Positions 49,505 to 59,309 of a stretch of 64,000 nt of DNA are shown here, in pieces. Positions within the stretch are counted from its first letter, which is position 1. Each line of letters begins with the position of its first letter. The notes under the pieces are model-generated. The model did not search any database. It was not told the DNA's origin and saw only the letters and a program-made list of their open reading frames with translations. Source of the stretch: Alistipes senegalensis JC50 (GTDB taxonomy: Bacteria; Bacteroidota; Bacteroidia; Bacteroidales; Rikenellaceae). Made by a program: the position numbers and the translations under genes. The stretch is taken from positions 2,046,001-2,110,000 of the forward strand of contig NZ_CP102252.1 in NCBI RefSeq assembly GCF_025145645.1. The letters are read 5' to 3'.

Positions 49505-51922
49505 ATGCACGGAATAGCTGAAAAAGTCCGTCTGTTTCTATTGTTTTTTTTGTTGGCCGCTCCTTTTGGGACCGCTTATTGTCAGATGAGCGACGAAGCG
49601 GTTGTCAAGTACGCTTTGGAGGGCCGGCAGTCCGGCAAGAGCGATCAGCAGATCGGCAAGGAGTTGTTGGCGCGCGGCGTCACGCCGGAGCAGGTTGAGC
49701 GCTTGAAGCAGAAATACGAGGATAGCCGGACATCCTCGGAGACTGTTGCTGCGGATCAGGTCATCTCGGGCCAGCGCCGGGAGCGGCCCCGTTCGTCGTC
49801 CGATACGCTTGCTGTCGAGATTCCTCCGGTTCCGGACCCGGCCGAAAGGGGTGCGGATTCCCGCGCTGTTTTCGGTCGCAACGTGTTCCGGAGCCGGGCT
49901 CTGACTTTCGAGCCGAACGAGAATCAGGCCACGCCGGAAAATTACAGGCTGGGCCCCGGCGACGAGGTCATTATCGACATCTGGGGCGAGAACGAGCGGA
50001 GCCTTCGGGAGGAGATCTCCCCGGAGGGAAATATCATGGTCGAGCAGGTGGGTCCGGTCTATCTGAACGGGCTTACGATCAAGGAGGCGAACGCGAAGTT
50101 GCGGGGCGTTTTCGGCCAGATCTACGCGGGAGTTTCGGGCGACAGCCCCGCGTCGGAGGTCCGCGTTACGCTGGGGCGTCTGCGGACGATTCAGGTGAAC
50201 GTGATGGGCGAGGTCGAGATGCCGGGCACCTACCGGTTGTCGTCGTTCGCCACGGTGTTCCATGCCCTTTACCAGGCCGGGGGTGTCACGGACATCGGCA
50301 CCCTGCGCAATATCCGGGTGCTTCGCAGCGGGCGTGAGGTCGCGTCCGTGGACATCTACAAATACCTTTTCCACGGGGATTCGAAAGACGACATCCGCTT
50401 GGAAGAGGGCGATATCGTGCTGGTCCCCTCGTACGATCTTCTGGTGGAGGTCACGGGGTGCGTCAAACGTCCGATGCGCTACGAGATGGAGGCCGGCGAG
50501 CCGTTGTCGCAGTTGTTGGCCTATGCCGGCGGGTTCACGGGCGACGCCTACGGGCGCGAGGTTCGCGTGGTGCGCACTATGGGGCGGGAGCACGAATTGT
50601 TCAACGTGGACAGCGTCGGTTATGGGACTTTCGCCCTGATGGACGGGGATTCCGTTGCCGTCGGGCGGGTGCTCGATCGTTATGCGAACCGGATCGAGGT
50701 TCAGGGTGCCGTCTATCGTCCCGGGATGTACGAACTGGGCGAGGGCACGCATACGGTCCGGGAGTTGATCGGACGTGCCGAAGGACTCCGGGAGGATGCT
50801 TTCCGGGGCCGGGCCTTGTTGTTCCGGGAGCGGGACGACCTTACTCCGGAGATCGTGGCCGTGGACCTGGAAGGGGTTCTTTCGGGGCGGTTGACGGATA
50901 TTTCCCTGCGGCGCAACGACGTATTGGTCGTGTCGAGCGTCCATGATCTGGAGGACCGCGGGGGTTTCACGATCGGCGGCGAGGTGGCCCGCCCGGGAGT
51001 TTATCCCTATGCGGCGCATACGACGGTCGAGGACCTCATCGTGCAGGCCGGAGGACTTCTGGACGGTGCCTCTACGGTGAAGGTGGAGGTTTCCCGCCGG
51101 TTGAAGGACCCGAAGAGCACGACCCCCTCGAACGGAGTGGGCAAGGTCTATGCGTTTTCGTTGAAAGAGGGTCTGGTCGTGGACGGAGAGGCTGGTTTCG
51201 AACTGGCTCCGTTCGACGTGGTGGAGGTCCGGCGGAGCCCCGGCTACCAGCCCCAGCGGCAGGTCGTACTCGACGGGGAGGTCGTTTTTACGGGGAATTA
51301 CACGCTGATCCGTAAGAACGAGCGTTTGTCGGACCTTGTCAAGCGCGCCGGCGGGATCACGGATGACGCCTATGTGCGCGGGGGCCGTCTGATCCGCCGC
51401 ATGAACGAGGAGGAGCGTGCCGTACGGGATGCGGCGCTTCGCGCCGCACAGCAGAACCGCGGAGCCGATTCGGTTTCTTTGGAGAAACTGATGGCGGACG
51501 ATTACTATGCGGTGGGCATCGAATTGGACAAGGCGCTGTCGAACCCCGGTTCGGACTACGATGTGGTGCTGCGCGAGGGGGACCGGCTGGTGGTTCCGGA
51601 GTATGTGAGCACGGTCAAGATCAACGGGGATGTCATGTACCCCAATACGACGGTCTATTTGAAGGACAAGCGGGTGAAATACTATATCGCTCAGGCGGGC
51701 GGCTACGGGGCGCGTGCCAAGCGGAACAAAGCCTATATCGTTTATATGAACGGCCGCGTCGCGCGCGTGAAGGGCCGTGCGAAGGTGGAGCCGGGCTGCG
51801 AGATCATCGTTCCGTCCAAGCGCGATCGCAAGCGGATGGGCATTGCGGAGATTCTGGGTCTGACGACCTCTGCGGCGTCGATCGGCACGATGGCGGCGTC
51901 GATTGCGAACATGACGAAATAA
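49505..51922 (+). CDS. Polysaccharide export protein with multiple SLBB domains (Wza-like)
   Basis: 805 residues. Signal peptide (APFGTAYCQ), a short helical segment (YALEGRQSGKSDQQIGKELL), then the polysaccharide export domain (YRLGPGDEVIIDIWGENERS, ISPEGNIMVEQVGPVYLNG) and several SLBB repeats (VNVMGEVEMPGTYRL, VEVTGCVKRPMRYEM, IEVQGAVYRPGMYEL, FTIGGEVARPGVYPY, VVLDGEVVFTGNYTL, VKINGDVMYPNTTVYL). It forms the outer-membrane/periplasmic export conduit. Much longer than Wza, as usual for Bacteroidetes. Confidence 0.93.
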   Translation: MHGIAEKVRLFLLFFLLAAPFGTAYCQMSDEAVVKYALEGRQSGKSDQQIGKELLARGVTPEQVERLKQKYEDSRTSSETVAADQVISGQRRERPRSSSDTLAVEIPPVPDPAERGADSRAVFGRNVFRSRALTFEPNENQATPENYRLGPGDEVIIDIWGENERSLREEISPEGNIMVEQVGPVYLNGLTIKEANAKLRGVFGQIYAGVSGDSPASEVRVTLGRLRTIQVNVMGEVEMPGTYRLSSFATVFHALYQAGGVTDIGTLRNIRVLRSGREVASVDIYKYLFHGDSKDDIRLEEGDIVLVPSYDLLVEVTGCVKRPMRYEMEAGEPLSQLLAYAGGFTGDAYGREVRVVRTMGREHELFNVDSVGYGTFALMDGDSVAVGRVLDRYANRIEVQGAVYRPGMYELGEGTHTVRELIGRAEGLREDAFRGRALLFRERDDLTPEIVAVDLEGVLSGRLTDISLRRNDVLVVSSVHDLEDRGGFTIGGEVARPGVYPYAAHTTVEDLIVQAGGLLDGASTVKVEVSRRLKDPKSTTPSNGVGKVYAFSLKEGLVVDGEAGFELAPFDVVEVRRSPGYQPQRQVVLDGEVVFTGNYTLIRKNERLSDLVKRAGGITDDAYVRGGRLIRRMNEEERAVRDAALRAAQQNRGADSVSLEKLMADDYYAVGIELDKALSNPGSDYDVVLREGDRLVVPEYVSTVKINGDVMYPNTTVYLKDKRVKYYIAQAGGYGARAKRNKAYIVYMNGRVARVKGRAKVEPGCEIIVPSKRDRKRMGIAEILGLTTSAASIGTMAASIANMTK

Positions 51923-51933
51923 CGGAACGGACG

Positions 51934-53052
51934 ATGGAATCGAACAACATGCAGCAGCAGCCGGAGACTGCGGATCAGGAGATCGACCTGATCGAATTGG
52001 CGCAGAAGCTCTGGCAGGGTCGCCGGATGATCGTCCGGTGGTGTATCGCAGGGGCTTTGGCGGGACTCGTCATCGGGTTCAGCATCCCGAAGGAGTACAC
52101 GGTGACGGTGAAGCTGGCCCCGGAGATCCAGGGCGGGAAGACCTCGCTGGGGGGCCTGGGTTCGCTGGCCTCGATAGCCGGCATCAACATGGGGAACATG
52201 AACTCTGCGGATGCGGTGTCTCCGGATCTGTATCCGGACATCGTGCAGTCGGTTCCGTTCATGACCGAGTTGTTCGGCGTGGAGGTCGCCGACGCGAAGG
52301 ACCGGAAGACCATGCCCCTTTATGACTATGTTTCCGAGGAGTTGCGGGGCCCGTGGTGGGGTGCGGTGCTCGCGGCGCCTTTCAAGGCGCTGGGGTGGTT
52401 CGCGGGGTTGTTCCGCGCGGAGGAGCCGGAGGATGAAGGTCCCACAGACCCGTTCCGGCTGACCAAAGAAGAGAACGAGGTGGTCAGATCGCTCCAGGAG
52501 CGTATTTCGACGAGCGTGGACAAAAAGACGCAGGTGGTGTCGTTGTCGGTGACGATGCAGGACCCGTTGATCGCGGCGACGCTGACCGATACGGTGATGC
52601 TGAATTTGCAGAACCACATCACGCAGTACCGTACGGACAAGGCGCGGCACGATCTGGAGTTCACGCAGCGGCTGTTCGACGAGGCGCAGGGGAAGTATTA
52701 TGCGGCTCAGCAGCGTTACGCGCAGTATGTGGACCAGAATCAGGCTCTCTCGCGCCGAAGCTTCCGCACGGAGGAGGAGCGTTTGCAGAACGAGATGTCG
52801 TTGGCTTACAGCCTCTACAACCAGACGGCGCAGCAGTTGCAGTTGGCCCGGGCGAAGGTCCAGGAATCGACTCCGGTCTACGCCGTGGTGCAGCCCGCGA
52901 CGGTGCCTTTGAAGCCCTCGAAGCCTTCGAAGATGATGATTCTCGTCGGCTGCGTGTTCCTCGCCGGGGCCGCGGCCGCTGTGTGGTTACTTTTCGGAAA
53001 GGAGTTCATCGGGGCGTTCGGGAAACAGGAAAAAACCGACGATTCGATATAG
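51934..53052 (+). CDS. Wzz-type chain length determinant protein
   Basis: 372 residues. Two membrane segments (near residues 28-48 and in the last 35) flank a periplasmic domain with coiled-coil character, the Wzz/polysaccharide co-polymerase layout. The N-terminal motif DQEIDLIELAQKLWQGRRMI and the C-terminal Pro-rich TVPLKPSKPSKMM before the second membrane helix are diagnostic. No Walker motifs or tyrosine-rich tail, so it lacks a Wzc-type kinase. Controls polymer length together with the Wzy-like protein; 11 bases after the SLBB gene. Confidence 0.92.
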   Translation: MESNNMQQQPETADQEIDLIELAQKLWQGRRMIVRWCIAGALAGLVIGFSIPKEYTVTVKLAPEIQGGKTSLGGLGSLASIAGINMGNMNSADAVSPDLYPDIVQSVPFMTELFGVEVADAKDRKTMPLYDYVSEELRGPWWGAVLAAPFKALGWFAGLFRAEEPEDEGPTDPFRLTKEENEVVRSLQERISTSVDKKTQVVSLSVTMQDPLIAATLTDTVMLNLQNHITQYRTDKARHDLEFTQRLFDEAQGKYYAAQQRYAQYVDQNQALSRRSFRTEEERLQNEMSLAYSLYNQTAQQLQLARAKVQESTPVYAVVQPATVPLKPSKPSKMMILVGCVFLAGAAAAVWLLFGKEFIGAFGKQEKTDDSI

Positions 53053-53059
53053 CGCGGCG

Positions 53060-53962
53060 ATGAAAGGCATCGTTTTGGCAGGCGGTTCGGGTACGCGCCT
53101 GTACCCGATCACCAAGGGGGTGAGCAAACAATTGCTTCCGGTCTACGACAAGCCGATGGTCTATTATCCGCTGTCGGTTCTGATGTTGGCGGGTATCCGG
53201 GATATTCTTCTGATCTCGACGCCGCAGGACCTTCCGGGCTTCCGGCGCCTGCTGGGCGACGGCTCGGATTATGGAATCCGTTTGAAGTATGCCGAACAGC
53301 CCTCCCCGGACGGTCTGGCTCAGGCATTCCTGATCGGTGAGGAGTTCATCGGCGGGGATTCGGTGTGCCTTGTCCTGGGCGACAATATCTTCCACGGAGC
53401 GGGTTTCTCGGGAATGCTCCGGGAGGCGGTCCGCACGGTCGAAGAGGATGGCAACGCTACGGTGTTCGGTTACTGGGTGGACGATCCGGAGCGTTATGGA
53501 GTGGCAGAATTCGACAAATCGGGAAACTGCCTTTCCATCGAGGAGAAGCCGCAGCATCCGAAATCGAACTACGCGGCCGTGGGCCTCTATTTCTATCCGA
53601 ACAAGGTCGTGGAAGTGGCCAAAAGCATCGAGCCTTCCTCTCGCGGGGAACTGGAGATCACGGCGGTTAACCAGCGTTTCCTTTCGGACGGAGAGTTGAA
53701 GGTTCGGACCTTGGGCCGGGGTTTCGCGTGGCTGGATACGGGGACGCACGACTCGCTGAGCGAGGCTTCGACGTTCATCGAGGTTATCGAAAAACGTCAG
53801 GGACTGAAGATCGCCTGTCTGGAGGGCATTGCCTACCGGCAGGGATGGATCACGGCAGAGAAGCTGCGCGAGGTGGCGGCCCCGATGCGGAAGAACCAGT
53901 ACGGGCAGTACTTGCTGAAAGTTATCGGGGAGCCGGAACGTACGGGCGAAGCGAACCTTTAA
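53060..53962 (+). CDS. rfbA: Glucose-1-phosphate thymidylyltransferase
   Basis: 300 residues. First step of dTDP-L-rhamnose synthesis: glucose-1-P + dTTP to dTDP-glucose. GGSGTRLYPITKGVSKQLLP is the nucleotide-binding signature, followed by YDKPMVYYPLSVLMLAGIRD, LVLGDNIFHGAGFS, YGVAEFD and FAWLDTGTHDSLSEAS. Leads the rfbACDB set. Confidence 0.97.
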   Translation: MKGIVLAGGSGTRLYPITKGVSKQLLPVYDKPMVYYPLSVLMLAGIRDILLISTPQDLPGFRRLLGDGSDYGIRLKYAEQPSPDGLAQAFLIGEEFIGGDSVCLVLGDNIFHGAGFSGMLREAVRTVEEDGNATVFGYWVDDPERYGVAEFDKSGNCLSIEEKPQHPKSNYAAVGLYFYPNKVVEVAKSIEPSSRGELEITAVNQRFLSDGELKVRTLGRGFAWLDTGTHDSLSEASTFIEVIEKRQGLKIACLEGIAYRQGWITAEKLREVAAPMRKNQYGQYLLKVIGEPERTGEANL

Positions 53963-53977
53963 TTCGCAGAATACGCT

Positions 53978-54553
53978 ATGAATATCATACAGACATCTAT
54001 CGAAGGAGTGGTTATCGTCGAGCCGCGCCTTTTCCGGGACGTGCGGGGATACTTTTTCGAGAGCTTCTCGCAGCGGGATTTCAGCGCAAAGGTCCGTGCG
54101 GCGGATTTCGTCCAGGACAACGAGTCGCGCTCGACTTATGGGGTGTTGCGGGGGCTTCATTTCCAACGGCCTCCTCATGCACAGTCGAAGTTGGTGCGGT
54201 GCGTGCGCGGGGCGGTTCTGGACGTTGCGGTGGACATCCGCCGCGGGAGTCCCACTTACGGACAACATGTCGCCGTCGAGCTTACGGAGGAGAATCACCT
54301 TCAGCTGTTCATTCCGCGGGGCTTCGCACACGGTTTCGCGGTGTTGAGCGAGGAGGCCGTTTTCCAGTACAAGTGCGACAACTACTACGCTCCGGAGGCG
54401 GACGGCGGCATCTCGATACGGGATGCGGAGCTGGGTATCGACTGGCGGATTCCGGCGGAGGGAGCCATCCTGAGCGAGAAAGATACGCGGCATCCGTTGC
54501 TGCGGGATTTCGTTTCGCCGTTTGAGTACACTGAAGACCTTTACAAGCTATGA
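53978..54553 (+). CDS. rfbC: dTDP-4-dehydrorhamnose 3,5-epimerase
   Basis: 191 residues. Cupin epimerase: EPRLFRDVRGYFFESFSQRDF, FVQDNESRSTYGVLRGLHFQ, KLVRCVRGAVLDVAVDIRRG, FIPRGFAHGFAVLSEEAVFQYKC with the conserved His and Tyr. Third reaction of the dTDP-rhamnose pathway. Overlaps rfbD by 4 bases. Confidence 0.97.
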   Translation: MNIIQTSIEGVVIVEPRLFRDVRGYFFESFSQRDFSAKVRAADFVQDNESRSTYGVLRGLHFQRPPHAQSKLVRCVRGAVLDVAVDIRRGSPTYGQHVAVELTEENHLQLFIPRGFAHGFAVLSEEAVFQYKCDNYYAPEADGGISIRDAELGIDWRIPAEGAILSEKDTRHPLLRDFVSPFEYTEDLYKL

Positions 54554-55434
54554 ATATATTGGTTACGGGCTCCGACGGACAGTTGGGGCGCGCTTTGCGG
54601 CGGGCTTCGGTCGCCTCGTCGGACCGCTACTTTTTTACGGACGTTGCGGGGGACGATACCCTGCGGCTCGACATCACGGATGCGGATGCCGTGGAAGGGT
54701 TCGTCCGCGAACACGGGATCGGCGTTATCGTGAATTGCGCGGCTTATACGAATGTGGACCGTGCCGAGGAAGATGCGGCACGTGCGGAACTGCTGAACGC
54801 CACGGCGGTGAAGCACCTGGCCCGTTCGATGAAAGGTGTCGGCGGGTTGCTGGTGCACGTCTCCACGGACTATGTTTTCGGCGGCGATCCCTACAACACG
54901 CCGTGCCGCGAGGAGCAGAAGGGCACGCCCACGGGCGTCTACGGAGTGACGAAACTGCATGGCGAGGAGGCCATCCGCAGCGTCGGATGCCGGCACGTGA
55001 TTTTCCGCACGGCCTGGCTCTATTCGGAGGACGGGAAGAATTTCGTGAAGACGATGCTGCGTCTGACGGAGGAAAAAGAGGAGCTGAAGGTGGTTTTCGA
55101 TCAGGCGGGCACTCCGACCTACGCCGGGGACCTCGCCGGAGCGATCTATACGATCCTCGAAGAACGTAAGTACGACGGTTGCGAAGGCACCTATCACTAT
55201 TCGGACGAGGGCGTGTGCTCGTGGTACGACTTCGCGAAGGCGATCGCCGAATATGCGGGCCATCGTCGGTGCGATATTCAGCCGTGCCACAGCGACGAGT
55301 TTCCGTCGAAGGTGAAGCGGCCCTCCTACTCGGTGCTGGACAAGACGAAGTTCAAGAAGACCTTCGGGATTGCAATTCCCTACTGGACGGACAGCCTCCG
55401 CAAATGTATCGCAAATATCGCCAAAGAGAAATAG
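54550..55434 (+). CDS. rfbD: dTDP-4-dehydrorhamnose reductase
   Basis: 294 residues, short-chain dehydrogenase. NILVTGSDGQLGRAL binds NAD(P)H. NCAAYTNVDRAEEDAARAEL, HVSTDYVFGG, YGVTKLHGEEA (YxxxK) and FRTAWLYSEDGKNFVKTML are typical. Final step to dTDP-L-rhamnose. Confidence 0.97.
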   Translation: MNILVTGSDGQLGRALRRASVASSDRYFFTDVAGDDTLRLDITDADAVEGFVREHGIGVIVNCAAYTNVDRAEEDAARAELLNATAVKHLARSMKGVGGLLVHVSTDYVFGGDPYNTPCREEQKGTPTGVYGVTKLHGEEAIRSVGCRHVIFRTAWLYSEDGKNFVKTMLRLTEEKEELKVVFDQAGTPTYAGDLAGAIYTILEERKYDGCEGTYHYSDEGVCSWYDFAKAIAEYAGHRRCDIQPCHSDEFPSKVKRPSYSVLDKTKFKKTFGIAIPYWTDSLRKCIANIAKEK

Positions 55435-55437
55435 AAG

Positions 55438-56583
55438 ATGGATTTCAAACGCAACATCATCGTCACGGGCGGCGCGGGCTTCATCGGAAGCCATGTGGTG
55501 CGCCTTTTCGTGAAGAAATACCCCGATTACCGGATCATCAACGTCGATAAGCTGACCTATGCGGGCAACCTTGCGAACCTTAGGGACGTGGAGCAGGCCC
55601 CGAACTATGTTTTTGTCAGGGCGGATATCTGCGATTACGAACGCATGTCGGCGCTGATGCGGGAATACGAAGCGGACGGAGTGATCCATCTTGCCGCAGA
55701 GAGCCATGTGGACCGCTCGATCCGCGATCCGTTCACGTTTGCGAAGACCAACGTGCTGGGTACGCTCTCGCTGCTGGAGGCCGCGCGGGTGTACTGGGAA
55801 TCCCGCGGGGAGGGATACGACGGCAAATTGTTCTACCACATCTCGACCGACGAGGTGTACGGGGCTTTGGAGATGACCCGTCCTCAGGGCATCGAACCTC
55901 CGTTCACGACCACGGCATCGAGCGGCGAACATCATTCGGCTTACGGCGAGGAGTTCTTCACCGAGACCACCAAATATAACCCTCACTCGCCCTATTCGGC
56001 TTCGAAAGCGTCGTCGGACCACTTCGTCCGGGCCTACCACGATACGTACGGCATGCCGACGCTGGTGACCAACTGCTCGAACAACTACGGTCCCTACCAA
56101 TTTCCGGAGAAGCTGATCCCGCTGTTCATCAACAATATCCGCCGCCGGAAATCCCTGCCTGTATATGGAAAAGGCGAGAACGTCCGCGACTGGCTCTATG
56201 TCGAGGATCATGCGCGGGCCATCGACACGATCTTCCACAGGGGCAAGGTCGCTGAAACCTACAACATCGGAGGCTTCAACGAGTGGAAGAACATCGACAT
56301 CGTAAGGGTGCTCATCCGCACTGTGGACCGTCTGCTGGGAAATCCCGAAGGATATTCGGACGACCTGATCACCTATGTCACCGACCGCAAGGGGCATGAC
56401 ATGCGTTACGCCATCGACTCTCGAAAGCTCCAGCGAGAGCTGGGGTGGGAGCCTTCGCTTCAGTTCGAGGAGGGTATCGAGCGGACGGTGAGGTGGTATC
56501 TGGACAACCAGGCGTGGCTGGACAATATCACTTCCGGAGAGTATGTGAACTATTACGAGAGTATGTACGGAAACCGGTCGTAG
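55438..56583 (+). CDS. rfbB: dTDP-glucose 4,6-dehydratase
   Basis: 381 residues. GGAGFIGSHVVRLF nucleotide-binding loop, AAESHVDRSIRDPF, YHISTDEVYGAL, YSASKASSDHFVRAY (YxxxK), NCSNNYGPYQFPEKLIPL, and the C-terminal VTDRKGHDMRYAID. Second step of dTDP-rhamnose synthesis. It ends the ACDB set, 36 bases before wzx. Confidence 0.97.
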   Translation: MDFKRNIIVTGGAGFIGSHVVRLFVKKYPDYRIINVDKLTYAGNLANLRDVEQAPNYVFVRADICDYERMSALMREYEADGVIHLAAESHVDRSIRDPFTFAKTNVLGTLSLLEAARVYWESRGEGYDGKLFYHISTDEVYGALEMTRPQGIEPPFTTTASSGEHHSAYGEEFFTETTKYNPHSPYSASKASSDHFVRAYHDTYGMPTLVTNCSNNYGPYQFPEKLIPLFINNIRRRKSLPVYGKGENVRDWLYVEDHARAIDTIFHRGKVAETYNIGGFNEWKNIDIVRVLIRTVDRLLGNPEGYSDDLITYVTDRKGHDMRYAIDSRKLQRELGWEPSLQFEEGIERTVRWYLDNQAWLDNITSGEYVNYYESMYGNRS

Positions 56584-56619
56584 GGTTTTCGAAACTTGCA
56601 TTTGATTCGTCGATTGTCG

Positions 56620-58164
56620 ATGGCAGCGGAATCGCGTACGGCAAAAAGCCTGAAAAACAGCGCTGTGGCGCTCGGGTTCTATTTCGTGAACCTGGTTCTG
56701 CAATTCTTTTCGCGCAAGATTTTCCTCGACCATCTGGGCGCGGAGGTGCTGGGATTGAACACCACGGCGACCAACCTGCTGCAATTTCTGAACCTCGCGG
56801 AGTTGGGAATCGGCACGGCGATCGCCTGCACGCTGTACAAGCCGCTGTTTGACCGGGATACCGCTGCGATCAACGAGATCGTATCGCTGCAAGGATGGAT
56901 GTACCGCAGGATCGCCTGGGTGGTGATAGCCGGAGCTGTGGTGCTGATGTGCTTCTTCCCGTGGATTTTCAGGAAGATGCCGCTGCCGCTGTGGTACGCC
57001 TATGCGTCGTTCGGCGCGCTGCTCGTGAGCGCCCTGCTGAGCTATTTCGTCAATTACAAGCAGATCGTCCTCTCGGCCGACCAGAAAGAGTACAAGATCC
57101 AGTACAGTTACAAGGCGTCGATGCTGGTGAAGACGCTGTGCCAGATCGTAGCGATCAAATACCTCGACAATGGGTATGTCTGGTGGCTGGCGCTTGAAGT
57201 GGGCTTTGCCGTGGTGGCGTCGGCGGCATTGAATACGGTGATCCGAAGGACATATCCCTACCTGCGGACCGACCTGTCGGCCGGAAAAACGCTGAGCCGG
57301 AAATATCCCGATGTCATCACCAAAATCAAACAGTTGTTTTTCCATAAGATCGGAGGATTCGCCCTGATGCAGACCAGCCCGATCATCATTTACGCCTATG
57401 CTTCGCTGACATTGGTGGCGCTCTATGGAAACTACATGCTCATTATTCTGGGGATCAGCTCGTTGATGGGCGCCGTGTTCAACAGCATGAATGCCGGGGT
57501 GGGAAATCTGGTGGCCGAGGGGAATAAGGAGCGCATCATGTCGGTATTCGAAGAGTTGTTCTCGGTGCGGTTCCTGCTGAGCTGCACGGTATGTTTCGGA
57601 GTCTATATGCTCACGCCGGCCTTCATTACGCTTTGGATAGGCCCCGAATACGTGCTGGACAACCTGACGCTGGGTTTAATGGTCGCGACGCTGTATATCA
57701 GCCTTGCGCGGTCTACGGTGGATGCCTATATCAACGCCTACGGTTTGTTCAGCGATATTTGGGCTCCGGTGGTCGAGGCGTCGATCAATATCGGGATGTC
57801 GGTGTTGTTGGGCTGGTTCTTCGGCCTGCACGGAATTCTTGCGGGCGTATTGCTGAGCCTGCTGATCGTGGTATTCTGCTGGAAGCCCTATTTCCTGTTC
57901 CGGAGGGGTCTCAAAGAGAAATTGCGGACATATGTGAGCATGTATGCGAAACACTTATCGATATGTTTTTTTACAGTCTTGTTAGTCCGATTTATTATAA
58001 GCCATATTAATATTGTACCGGATGATTCTTTTTATGATTTCATATTGGTCGGAATAATATATGTTTCATTGTTTACATTGATGCTTTTTGTCGGTTTGTA
58101 TTTAGTAACTCAAGGTATGAAGAGTTTTATTTACAGATTTCTTAAACTTTCTCGACGAGTTTAG
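56620..58164 (+). CDS. Wzx-type polysaccharide flippase
   Basis: 514 residues, about 12-14 membrane helices. MATE/MurJ superfamily layout: FFSRKIFLDHLGAEVLGLNT, TATNLLQFLNLAELGIGTAI, and GSVVRLWIGPEYVL-like FITLWIGPEYVLDNLTL. It flips lipid-linked repeat units across the inner membrane. ATG 56620 follows an in-frame TTG at 56596. Oddity: base composition is host-like until about 57955 (residue ~445), then falls abruptly to AT-rich to the end of the gene and beyond, pointing to a recombination junction inside wzx. Confidence 0.85.
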   Translation: MAAESRTAKSLKNSAVALGFYFVNLVLQFFSRKIFLDHLGAEVLGLNTTATNLLQFLNLAELGIGTAIACTLYKPLFDRDTAAINEIVSLQGWMYRRIAWVVIAGAVVLMCFFPWIFRKMPLPLWYAYASFGALLVSALLSYFVNYKQIVLSADQKEYKIQYSYKASMLVKTLCQIVAIKYLDNGYVWWLALEVGFAVVASAALNTVIRRTYPYLRTDLSAGKTLSRKYPDVITKIKQLFFHKIGGFALMQTSPIIIYAYASLTLVALYGNYMLIILGISSLMGAVFNSMNAGVGNLVAEGNKERIMSVFEELFSVRFLLSCTVCFGVYMLTPAFITLWIGPEYVLDNLTLGLMVATLYISLARSTVDAYINAYGLFSDIWAPVVEASINIGMSVLLGWFFGLHGILAGVLLSLLIVVFCWKPYFLFRRGLKEKLRTYVSMYAKHLSICFFTVLLVRFIISHINIVPDDSFYDFILVGIIYVSLFTLMLFVGLYLVTQGMKSFIYRFLKLSRRV

Positions 58165-58195
58165 AGCCAATAATGATAGCGAATTTCGTAATGTT

Positions 58196-59278
58196 ATGAA
58201 AATATTGTTTGATTATCAAGCTTTTATTCAGCGGTATGGAGGTGTACCTAAATATTTCGTTGAAATGTTAAAATATTTTCCGAAAGAAAGCTTTGTATTG
58301 TCAGTTCCTTTTTCAGATAATCAATTTTTAATGGAGTCAGGGCTCGCTTCGCCATGGCATATTGCTTTTGATCGAGGGTTTAAAGGTAAGTATCGGTTGT
58401 ATTCTCAACTGGGACAAATATATTCAAGTTATAAAATTTGTCAAGGAAGATATGACATATATCATCCGACATTATACCGAATCTATGGAACGAAATTTCT
58501 TCCTAAAGGTAAAAGATTGGTCGTAACGATACATGATTTGAATTATTCTAAGATTCCTAATTTATACCCCAATCCAATTGAGTATTTACCACAGAAAGAA
58601 ATTGCCATACGTGCAGATCACATAATAGCAATTAGCCAGAATACAAAAAAAGATTTAATAGAGCAATGGAATATCCCGGAAAATAAAATAACTACAATTT
58701 ATCATGGTATATCGGACAAATTGATGAATTTGAGTGAAAATAGGTTGCATTCACGTCGTTACATTCTTTATGTCGGGTATCGTGCTCCTTATAAGAATTG
58801 GAGGAATTGTTTAATCGCATATAGTCGTATTGCGCAGAAATATTCAGACGTGGATTTAATATGTACTGGATCGTTATTTAATAAAAATGAAGCTGTTCAG
58901 ATTGCAAAATTAGGACTGAATAATCGGGTTATTGCTGTAAAAGCTTCGGAAGTCGAAATGGCCATACTATATCGGGATGCTGAACTATTTGTTTATCCTT
59001 CTTTTTATGAAGGTTTTGGCATGCCTATATTGGAAGCTATGGTATACGGTTGTCCTGTTGTATTATCTAATGCCAGTTGTTTCCCTGAAATTGCGGGGGA
59101 TGCCGGTGCATATTTTAACCCGTATAAGGTGGAAGATATTCAATATAGCATGATGAAAGTATTGGATGATTTACATTATAGGAAGGAATTGGTAAAAAAA
59201 GGAGTAGATCGGATAAAAATGTTTTCGTGGAAAAAATGTGCTGAACAACATTGGGCCCTTTATAAATCGTTGCTTTAA
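58196..59278 (+). CDS. GT4-family glycosyltransferase
   Basis: 360 residues, GT-B fold. N-terminal MKILFDYQAFIQRYGGVPKY, middle VVTIHDLNYSKIPN and RADHIIAISQNTKKDLI, C-terminal ILYVGYRAPYKNWRN and the E-x7-E type YEGFGMPILEAMVYGCPVV. Adds one sugar (often mannosyl or related) to the repeat unit at the inner face of the membrane. Strongly AT-rich compared with genes up to 57.9 kb. Overlaps nothing; wzy follows after 31 bases. Confidence 0.88.
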   Translation: MKILFDYQAFIQRYGGVPKYFVEMLKYFPKESFVLSVPFSDNQFLMESGLASPWHIAFDRGFKGKYRLYSQLGQIYSSYKICQGRYDIYHPTLYRIYGTKFLPKGKRLVVTIHDLNYSKIPNLYPNPIEYLPQKEIAIRADHIIAISQNTKKDLIEQWNIPENKITTIYHGISDKLMNLSENRLHSRRYILYVGYRAPYKNWRNCLIAYSRIAQKYSDVDLICTGSLFNKNEAVQIAKLGLNNRVIAVKASEVEMAILYRDAELFVYPSFYEGFGMPILEAMVYGCPVVLSNASCFPEIAGDAGAYFNPYKVEDIQYSMMKVLDDLHYRKELVKKGVDRIKMFSWKKCAEQHWALYKSLL

Positions 59279-59309
59279 TTCTTTTTCTCAAATTAGAGTA
59301 GCAAAGAAA

